Assembly: GCA_002298075.1 (NCBI GenBank)
Contig: DBLW01000140.1
Location: forward strand, 1-20,623
Length of the DNA stretch: 20,623 nucleotides
Reading direction: 5' to 3'
Source: Bacteroidales bacterium UBA714
Lineage (GTDB): Bacteria > Bacteroidota > Bacteroidia > Bacteroidales > UBA932
Made by a program: the position numbers and the translations under genes. A model generated the notes under the pieces. The model worked only from the letters and a program-made list of their open reading frames with translations, was not told the origin of the DNA and did not search any database. Below are positions 16,127 through 20,623 of this stretch, in pieces; position 1 is the stretch's first letter; each line of letters begins with the position of its first letter.

Positions 16127-17314
16127 TTATTTTATGCCGAGCTTTTTCTTGATGTCCTTAGGAAGCGCGTCCTTGTGGACCACGAAGTTAAGTGTCTTGT
16201 ACCTTACGAACGCGTCTGAAGCATACCAGATTCCCTTGTATTTGCCGGCTTCTCCCCAAGAGTTTTTCACCATGAAGTATTTGGTCCCGTTCTGGTCCTG
16301 TGCAAGTCCGAAGATGTGCATTCCGTGGTCGTCAGTCGTGGTTTTCCTGTCATATCCGTCCTGACGCATCTCCTGGGTGATTGTCATTTCCTCCGGAATT
16401 TCAGACTTGACCTCTTCTTTTGCTTCTTCTTTTGCCTTGCCTACCCAGCGCTCCTGGTCAGAGCCTGCTGATGCCGCTGCCTTTTCCACAGGCATCACTG
16501 CAAGTCCGTCACGTGTAAAGCCTTTCTCGCTCACGTCAGACCCCCATGCTATGGTGTATCCCTTGTCAATGGCGTTGTACATCACCTCCATCATTTCATC
16601 CATAGGGAGGTTGTATGCCGAGTCCCATCTCCAGTTGTCGCAGACTTCGATTATGAAAGGCTCATAGAAAGGATGATGGGTGAATGAGGTTATGTTTACG
16701 TAATCATCCATCTTGAATCCGAGGTGGTCCCTGTATGACTCAGGGGTATATGTCTTCCCGTCAACTGTGAATGTCTCCGGATACTCTCCGAAATATGCGG
16801 CAATGATGCCGTCAAGCCCGTTGACCCATGCGGTGGTGAGCTTCCTGTTCGGATTCTTGGCAACGGCATCGACATAACCCTTGAGTACTGCATCGAGTTC
16901 GGAATGCTCAGGCTTGTCTGTACCGTAGTTGAATCCTGGCATCGCGTCCTGCGGAACTATGCCGTAGTCGTTGAGCACATGCAGCACATCACCGAATGAA
17001 CTTCCTGCTGCAAAATTCAGGTGTCCGTCAAGCCTTACATATTTCACGGCCCTGTCATGGTATGACTTTCCTACCACGAACATCTCCGAGAGGTCAAGGC
17101 TGTCTCCTTTGGCCCTCATAATCTCCGATTCTACAAATGAAAGTGCCGAAAAGCACCAGCATGTACCGGAGCGGTACTGGTTCTTGATTGAGGTTATCGG
17201 ATTCTCCTTTATTACCGTAAATTCATATTCAGGTGCTTTGGGAGCCTCCTGTGCCGAAGCCGCTGACAATGCGATGGCAAGCAGGGCCGCAGATGCTGTA
17301 AATTTGAGATTCAT
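16127..17314 (-). CDS. Secreted C1-family peptidase, bleomycin hydrolase-like
   Basis: This papain-superfamily cysteine peptidase resembles aminopeptidase C/bleomycin hydrolase (C1B). The 395-residue precursor has a clear signal peptide (1-21, hydrophobic core AALLAIALSAASA, cleavage before QEAP), so unlike cytoplasmic PepC it acts in the periplasm or is secreted. Catalytic residues are Q46 and nucleophile C52 in NQYRSGTCWCF, H330 in DDHGMHIFG and N351 in VKNSWGE. Also typical are LDLSEMFVVGKSYHDRA and GSSFGDVLHVLNDYGIVP. A charged insert (about 285-310) interrupts the domain before the histidine. The C-terminus ends KKKLGIK. The precise cleavage preference is unknown. A -7 box lies 37 bases upstream and pssA follows after 28 bases. 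Confidence 0.92.
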   Translation of the reverse strand: MNLKFTASAALLAIALSAASAQEAPKAPEYEFTVIKENPITSIKNQYRSGTCWCFSALSFVESEIMRAKGDSLDLSEMFVVGKSYHDRAVKYVRLDGHLNFAAGSSFGDVLHVLNDYGIVPQDAMPGFNYGTDKPEHSELDAVLKGYVDAVAKNPNRKLTTAWVNGLDGIIAAYFGEYPETFTVDGKTYTPESYRDHLGFKMDDYVNITSFTHHPFYEPFIIEVCDNWRWDSAYNLPMDEMMEVMYNAIDKGYTIAWGSDVSEKGFTRDGLAVMPVEKAAASAGSDQERWVGKAKEEAKEEVKSEIPEEMTITQEMRQDGYDRKTTTDDHGMHIFGLAQDQNGTKYFMVKNSWGEAGKYKGIWYASDAFVRYKTLNFVVHKDALPKDIKKKLGIK

Positions 17315-17351
17315 GATATATAAATTTTAATTTGTTTTCATGCAAACTCTG

Positions 17352-17359
17352 CAAATATA
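17352..17359 (-). promoter_or_regulatory. Putative -7 box of the C1 peptidase-pssA operon
   Basis: On the minus strand the sequence reads TATATTTG, matching TAnnTTTG, 37 bases upstream of the peptidase start. The -33 region is A/T-rich without a clear TTTG. Confidence 0.5.
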
Positions 17360-17709
17360 CATTAAAATAATGAGAAAAGGGTAAAAAATGAACACCGGCT
17401 CAAGCGAAAAGTCGGTTGGGAAATTGCCTGTCTGTTTTCAAAATCATGTTGCCGGTGCTTGCCGCAGTCTTCAAATCTTGGATAATGCTCTCGGGTTATG
17501 TTGGAGTTTATCATTGCAACCCTAATAATGAAAAACTTCGCGTGAGCACTCTCAGGAGGCTGTGGAAAAACATTGAGCCAAAATGCATTTGTCAAAAAAC
17601 GGTTTAAAAAACGCGCCGGATTTTTACGGAATGCTCCCGAAAAGCAATTCTGTTTAAGAATCGCCCGATATTTTAACCGTTTTCCCATTTCAGCTTGCCA
17701 TCCGTGACA

Positions 17710-17766
17710 TGAAACAATTTCACAAAATGCCATGCAATACGTGGTGGCATTGGTTTATGTGTTTCA
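17710..17766. repeat. Nested imperfect inverted repeat
   Basis: Two pairs of arms share one centre: TGAAACA (17710-17716) with TGTTTCA (17760-17766), and AATGCCA (17726-17732) with TGGCATT (17745-17751). The interior loops are nearly equal (9 and 8 bases) and the apical loop is 12 bases. No T-run follows. The symmetric spacing suggests a protein-binding or recombination site, or a structured RNA, rather than a terminator. Confidence 0.6.
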
Positions 17767-17906
17767 GGTTGGACAAAACTTAACCGAATTATTCTTATGG
17801 GCTATCGTGCTGTTTCGTGAAGTTGTTGGTTATCTGGGTTTTGGTTTGTATTTCTGTAGCCTTGTCATAAAGAATGCAGTCCATATTTTACACATTCTGC
17901 AAAAAT

Positions 17907-17921
17907 ATATTTATAAGCAAA
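17907..17921 (+). promoter_or_regulatory. A/T motif upstream of the first phage-like gene
   Basis: ATATTTATAAGCAAA begins 29 bases before the start codon at 17936. TATATTTA here is one base off the TAnnTTTG consensus. Similar words lie at 18784 and 20583, upstream of other genes of the cluster, so it may be a shared promoter element. Confidence 0.4.
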
Positions 17922-17935
17922 TACAATAATATTAT

Positions 17936-18619
17936 ATGGATATGATTAGCAGTTACAAAGAATTGCCAATTGGCAAGTACAGGAAAATCATGGATTTGTG
18001 CAGGGATGAATCGCTCTCACATTTTAATATGCAGATGGCTGTTTTTTCTGTATTGTCCGACATGTCGGAAGACGTGTTGCTTGACATGCCGATTACGGAG
18101 TTCCAGAAAATAGCCTTAGCAGCGACTTTTCTTGAAAAAGATATTCCGGAACAGGATGGGCATAAGGTTGCGGCTGTATATCGCATCGGCATTTGGGAAT
18201 TGATTCCTGATTTGGATGTGAGCAAATTGACAACAGCGCAATATGTGGATTTTCAGATGTTCTGTAAAGAAGACGGAAACATAGCCCAGCTTCTGTCATG
18301 TTTCCTTATTCCCAAGGGATGCAAATATGGCCGCGGATATGACATTGCTCAAGTTCATGAAGCACTTGAAGCAGAATTGTCCATATATGACGCTTCTGTC
18401 CTGACCGCTTTTTTTTTGAAGAAATGTCAGCGTTCAATCAACGGTATCCTAACCTCTTCAATACGGGACACGAGGACTCTTCCGAAAGCGGTGAGGAAGG
18501 AGGTGAAGGCGAAAGTGATGGAGATGAAAGTGCTTTTGTCCGGCGCTGGGGCTGGATTGCAAATGTCGATGCTGTTTCCGAATTGGTACGCTGTCCGTGG
18601 AATGATGTGTGGGAGATGA
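17936..18619 (+). CDS. Phage-like protein, possible tail-assembly chaperone
   Basis: I do not recognise a named family with certainty. The 227-residue, mainly helical protein (SYKELPIGKYRKIMDLC at the N-terminus, then ITEFQKIALAATFLEKDIP, TTAQYVDFQMFCKE, LLSCFLIPKG and YDASVLTAFFLKKC) resembles, from memory, proteins found in Bacteroidota prophage structural regions. Its last 65 codons overlap a second frame (18424-18711) in -1 register. A run of nine T (18409-18417) sits just before that overlap. This is the arrangement of tail-assembly chaperone pairs (gpG/gpGT), where a -1 slip makes an extended product. The C-terminal part in this frame is basic (PKAVRKEVKAKVMEMK) and helical, so it too could be real coding. 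No signal peptide. The start could also be the ATG two codons later. Confidence 0.6.
   Translation: MDMISSYKELPIGKYRKIMDLCRDESLSHFNMQMAVFSVLSDMSEDVLLDMPITEFQKIALAATFLEKDIPEQDGHKVAAVYRIGIWELIPDLDVSKLTTAQYVDFQMFCKEDGNIAQLLSCFLIPKGCKYGRGYDIAQVHEALEAELSIYDASVLTAFFLKKCQRSINGILTSSIRDTRTLPKAVRKEVKAKVMEMKVLLSGAGAGLQMSMLFPNWYAVRGMMCGR
18409..18417 (+). other. T9 run, candidate -1 slippage site
   Basis: Nine consecutive T lie in the frame GCT-TTT-TTT-TTG of the upstream gene, so tRNAs or polymerase could slip back one base with full re-pairing. The -1 frame is open only from 18391 onward, so any slip that fuses the two frames must occur between 18391 and 18619, and this is the best slippery tract there. 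A sequencing length error in the run would give the same picture. Confidence 0.45.
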
Positions 18620-18711
18620 ATGTAATGGAATTCTTCAATTTGTTGAGCTACCGAAAAGACAAAATAGAGCATGACAGAAATGAACTGGAAAAATGGAGAC
18701 GTATGCACTGA
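18424..18711 (+). CDS. Overlapping -1 frame phage-like protein or C-terminal extension
   Basis: This 95-residue frame overlaps the end of the upstream gene by 196 bases. It has an acidic, glycine/serine-rich, probably flexible N-terminal part (about 15-37) and a compact helical C-terminal domain (RRWGWIANVDAVSEL, then WNDVWEMNVMEFFNLLSYRK and a charged helix to the end). The C-terminal 90 bases lie beyond the upstream stop and have no competing frame, which supports real coding. It could start at the ATG at 18424 (weak upstream GAAGAA) or be reached by -1 slippage at the T9 run, giving a fusion of about 258 residues. By analogy with lambda gpGT it would be the T-like part of a tail-assembly chaperone. 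That function is inference. Confidence 0.55.
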   Translation: MSAFNQRYPNLFNTGHEDSSESGEEGGEGESDGDESAFVRRWGWIANVDAVSELVRCPWNDVWEMNVMEFFNLLSYRKDKIEHDRNELEKWRRMH

Positions 18712-18724
18712 GCATTCCGGTTCT

Positions 18725-18754
18725 GCTTGTGGAGCATGATACCGCTCTGCAAGC
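18725..18754 (+). repeat. Hairpin between phage-like genes
   Basis: GCTTG (18725-18729) pairs with CAAGC (18750-18754) and GAGC (18732-18735) with GCTC (18744-18747), separated by a symmetric TG/TG internal loop, with an 8-base apical loop. No T-run follows. It could be a 3' processing or attenuation structure in the 99-base spacer. Confidence 0.5.
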
Positions 18755-18783
18755 TACGGTAATTTACAGAAACCGTCCAATTC

Positions 18784-18798
18784 ATATTTAATAGAAAA
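18784..18798 (+). promoter_or_regulatory. A/T motif upstream of the 349-aa structural gene
   Basis: ATATTTAATAGAAAA begins 27 bases before the start at 18811. It is close to the word at 20583 (ATATTTCATAGAAAA) and to that at 17907. It could be a promoter -7 region of this cluster or part of a shared leader. Confidence 0.4.
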
Positions 18799-18810
18799 AC
18801 CAATTACATT

Positions 18811-19860
18811 ATGGCAGAATATAGATTTCAATTTCCTATCTGGCGTGACCAGAAGCTTTCAATAAATGTAAGCTCAGCCAGGTTCACTGTTTTTTCCGAG
18901 ACTAGTTTTGATGAGGTCGTAGGCACCATTTATGCCTATGCCAAACCAGGTAAGGATCATGTTGAACTCGTGCTTAACAGCATGCTTGCGGATTGTCTCA
19001 AAACCGAGTTTCCGGATGTGTCCAAGCTTGATGTGTCCCAGCATGCGATTCAGTTGCCTGACTATTACCGTTCTTTTATCATTCTTGCAGGGCATGACCA
19101 GTATATACTGAGGACTACAAATGACTATTCTTACGATGATAAAATGTTAGTGGGGGCTGTACCATGGACTTTGATACGCCATGAGCTGGACATAAGGATG
19201 CCCTTGGTGATACATTGCGTGGCCGACTATGCCAGTGAGTCCAATCTGGAAGTCCGTGCCTTGTTCGGCAATGGGGCTGCCTCACCTTCCAGACAAGTTC
19301 AAATGCCTGTCAATGAGATATCCGGAACAGTGTCTTTCGTCCTTTATGGAAAGGCTGACGAAATATTCGGAGCTAAGGATAATGTTCATGTCTCTGAGAT
19401 TCAGATACTTTCCGCAGTAGGCAATTCCGTGGATTATCCTCACATCAAAGTCTTGAATACCGGTTTGAGATATGCGTTGTATTATGTGGACGCATATGGC
19501 TATTGGAGATGGCTGACTGTTGCCGGAAGAGTGAAGCGGTCGGAATCATATCAGAGGCAGACCTTTAAAAGTTCCAATGACAATTCTGGACCATCTGGCC
19601 GTGAGGCAATAAATTACTTGAACAGCATTACCAAGACATACGAATTTTCGACAGGATGGCTGAGTGACGGACAGGCTGCATTGATGCATCATCTTCTTGG
19701 CAGCGTGAATGTTATGCTCTACGATATGGAAGACGAGTCATTCACTCCTGTCGTCATTATGGATTCATCATGTGAATACAAAACATACAAAGGAGAGGGA
19801 TGTGGCCCGGTGACATATACTGTCACAGCTCAGGTAGCTAAGGATTTTGTGAGAAAATAA
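18811..19860 (+). CDS. Probable phage structural protein, function unknown
   Basis: I do not recognise a defined domain. The 349-residue protein appears beta-rich, lacks a signal peptide or membrane segment, and contains many aromatic residues (MAEYRFQFPIWRDQK, LPDYYRSFIILAG, LRYALYYVDAYGYWRWL, SCEYKTYKGEGCGPVTYTV). Aromatic strands such as YYVDAYGYWRW and a C-terminal strand pair ending VAKDFVRK recall, from memory, uncharacterised proteins in Bacteroidota prophage tail regions. Position supports a virion role: it follows the tail-chaperone-like pair, where lambda-type phages place tail genes. It has its own A/T leader and a weak hairpin with a T-run afterwards. No enzyme motif is seen. A baseplate or tail-fibre-adjacent role is possible but not shown. 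Confidence 0.6.
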   Translation: MAEYRFQFPIWRDQKLSINVSSARFTVFSETSFDEVVGTIYAYAKPGKDHVELVLNSMLADCLKTEFPDVSKLDVSQHAIQLPDYYRSFIILAGHDQYILRTTNDYSYDDKMLVGAVPWTLIRHELDIRMPLVIHCVADYASESNLEVRALFGNGAASPSRQVQMPVNEISGTVSFVLYGKADEIFGAKDNVHVSEIQILSAVGNSVDYPHIKVLNTGLRYALYYVDAYGYWRWLTVAGRVKRSESYQRQTFKSSNDNSGPSGREAINYLNSITKTYEFSTGWLSDGQAALMHHLLGSVNVMLYDMEDESFTPVVIMDSSCEYKTYKGEGCGPVTYTVTAQVAKDFVRK

Positions 19861-19872
19861 CATGCTGATAAT

Positions 19873-19906
19873 ACTGCGGAAGTTCGACATATTGGCGGCA
19901 GTTTTT
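19873..19906 (+). terminator. Weak terminator-like hairpin after the structural gene
   Basis: ACTGC (19873-19877) and GCAGT (19898-19902) form a 5-bp stem with a 20-base loop, followed by a run of T to 19906. The stem is short, so it may only attenuate transcription into the next two genes. Confidence 0.3.
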
Positions 19907-19922
19907 ATTTAATGGACGTTTT

Positions 19923-20231
19923 ATGAAAAAAATAGAAATTATTGAACTTCTTGCAAAAGAAAAACGCGTAGAAAAACATGTCTGCAACATCACACATTGT
20001 TCTCTCAATGAAGAGCTCCGTGATTTATGCCAACTGGTGTATTACATCCTGTTGGATTATGAAGAAGGGCCAATCGTCGGAATGTGGGAAAAAGGCCAGC
20101 TTGATTTCTTTATGACGAGAGTCATAATGAATCAGTACCGTTCGACAAGTTCTCCCTTTTACATTACTTTCAGGAAAATCAGGCTGAAGTGCGTGAGTCT
20201 CGGTGAGTATAAGGAGGAGCCGCGGCAATGA
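19923..20231 (+). CDS. Small protein resembling sigma-70 region 2
   Basis: The 102-residue protein has a helical layout like region 2 of sigma-70 factors. ELRDLCQLVYYILLDY (about 31-46) fits the region 2.1 pattern DLxQxxF. LDFFMTRVIMNQYRS (about 60-74) fits 2.2-2.3, with a conserved asparagine where sigma factors have ARN, and a basic stretch SPFYITFRKIRLK follows. It has no region 4. Its stop overlaps the start of the next gene (ATGA, 20228-20231), and that gene has a region-4-like helix-turn-helix. The pair could work together as a two-subunit sigma factor, like B. subtilis SigO/RsoA. The resemblance is by eye and moderate; another small helical regulator is possible. Confidence 0.5.
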   Translation: MKKIEIIELLAKEKRVEKHVCNITHCSLNEELRDLCQLVYYILLDYEEGPIVGMWEKGQLDFFMTRVIMNQYRSTSSPFYITFRKIRLKCVSLGEYKEEPRQ

Positions 20232-20524
20232 ACGAACCTATTAAGCAGCTCATGTGCAGCTACCGCGACATGCTTGAGGATTGTAAGTTTGAGCCGGATA
20301 TAATGTGCGAAGAAGCACAGCTTGTCAGAAAACTCAAATATATAATCAACAAAAGGCTGTCGGTCGAAGACAAGACATTGATTCTTCTGTATGCCGACTA
20401 TGATTCATTGCGCAAATTGGCCGGACTGCTTGGAGTAAGTCATGTGACGGTGAAAAACAGGATTGCCGGTATCCGTAGAGACATATTGTCGGAACTGGAC
20501 AAGCTTGAAGGTAAAGATTTATGA
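20228..20524 (+). CDS. Sigma-70 region 4-like helix-turn-helix protein
   Basis: The 98-residue protein ends in a region 4.2-like segment (about 44-87): LSVEDKTLILLYADYDS, then LRKLAGLLGVSHVTVKNR and IAGIRRDIL. This follows the sigma pattern LxxxDRxIxxLyxxxxS-x-R-x-x-A-x-x-L-G-V-S-x-x-T-V-K-N-R. The N-terminal 40 residues are helical with two cysteines and have no region 2. It is translationally coupled to the region-2-like gene by a 4-base overlap and ends just before a strong terminator, so the two form a self-contained unit. It would bind promoter -35/-33 DNA and RNA polymerase beta flap. A stand-alone LuxR/sigma-like regulator is the main alternative. Confidence 0.65.
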   Translation: MNEPIKQLMCSYRDMLEDCKFEPDIMCEEAQLVRKLKYIINKRLSVEDKTLILLYADYDSLRKLAGLLGVSHVTVKNRIAGIRRDILSELDKLEGKDL

Positions 20525-20526
20525 AT

Positions 20527-20564
20527 GGAATCCGGAGGTGTCATGCCTCCGGATTCCGGTTTTT
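20527..20564 (+). terminator. Strong intrinsic terminator after the sigma-like pair
   Basis: A perfect 12-bp stem (GGAATCCGGAGG at 20527-20538, CCTCCGGATTCC at 20546-20557) with a 7-base loop is followed by GG and TTTTT. It begins three bases after the stop codon. Confidence 0.9.
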
Positions 20565-20582
20565 ACAGTCTGATGAAAATGG

Positions 20583-20597
20583 ATATTTCATAGAAAA
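20583..20597 (+). promoter_or_regulatory. A/T motif upstream of the last gene start
   Basis: ATATTTCATAGAAAA differs from the word at 18784 by one base and begins 24 bases before the ATG at 20607. Sitting just after a terminator, it is well placed as a promoter for the next transcript. Confidence 0.4.
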
Positions 20598-20606
20598 CCG
20601 ACATTA

Positions 20607-20623
20607 ATGGGTATTAAAAATAT
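20607..20623 (+). CDS. Possible start of the next gene, cut by window end
   Basis: ATG GGT ATT AAA AAT gives MGIKN at the very end of the window. Support is indirect: it follows a terminator and a promoter-like A/T motif at the same distance as the start at 18811. Only five codons are visible, so nothing can be said of the product. Confidence 0.3.

Larger units (their letters stand above)
17315..17935. other. Long non-coding stretch at the edge of the phage-like cluster
   Basis: This 621-base gap separates the housekeeping region from the phage-like genes. It holds the C1-peptidase promoter at its left end, a nested inverted repeat at 17710-17766, and an A/T-rich promoter-like leader before 17936. 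Open frames on both strands in 17362-17733 do not resemble proteins I know, and the composition looks non-coding. No tRNA, integrase or direct-repeat attachment site is evident. It may contain the left boundary of an inserted element or a non-coding RNA. Confidence 0.55.

Noticed and set aside
17362..17733. Minus-strand 123-residue frame
   Set aside because: Composition is unlike real proteins of this genome (many F, R, H, N, Q in irregular order), it overlaps the peptidase promoter and the nested inverted repeat, and no domain is visible.
1..20623. CRISPR array, rRNA, complete tRNA, insertion sequence or riboswitch
   Set aside because: No regularly spaced direct repeats, conserved rRNA/tRNA strings, transposase signatures or known riboswitch cores were seen on either strand.

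Overview
The window looks like a chromosomal segment of a Bacteroidota organism, most likely a gut Bacteroidales; I cannot name the genus. Three things support this. The housekeeping genes have Bacteroidales-like sequences (YidC with a long periplasmic domain and a lysine in the groove, LpxB next to SurE, a five-repeat DUF349 protein, TrmD away from the ribosomal protein operon). Start codons are preceded by A/T-rich leaders with little Shine-Dalgarno sequence. Copies of the Bacteroidota -7 promoter box TAnnTTTG lie just upstream of several genes.

Layout, left to right. Bases 2-1159 hold the 3' part of a secreted-type histidine acid phosphatase. A 485-base gene-poor gap with one strong two-way hairpin follows. 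trmD (-) and a DUF349 protein (+) diverge from a short promoter region. DUF349, yidC and a YggS-type PLP protein form a tight (+) operon (gaps of 18 and 7 bases). After an inverted-repeat-rich spacer comes a hipB-hipA type toxin-antitoxin pair on the minus strand (7-base overlap, own promoter). It sits between housekeeping genes and is probably an accessory insertion. lpxB and surE (-) diverge from gapA (+), which has its own terminator. A membrane-anchored GH25 lysozyme (-) diverges from an NhaC-type Na+/H+ antiporter (+), followed by rubrerythrin (+). A long two-way hairpin separates rubrerythrin from pssA, which is preceded on the minus strand by a secreted bleomycin-hydrolase-like C1 peptidase.

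From about 17315 the character changes. A 621-base stretch has no convincing gene but contains a nested inverted repeat (17710-17766). It is followed by a (+) cluster that looks like part of a phage or phage-tail-like element: a 227-aa protein whose 3' end overlaps a second reading frame in -1 register downstream of a run of nine T (a tail-assembly-chaperone-like layout), a 349-aa probable structural protein, then two small ORFs sharing an ATGA stop/start. One of these resembles sigma-70 region 2 and the other region 4, suggesting a split, two-polypeptide sigma factor. A strong terminator ends that pair and another gene seems to begin at 20607. A similar A/T motif precedes three of the transcription units in this cluster. 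This cluster is the most interesting part of the window; its functional calls are inference from sequence pattern, not from any search.
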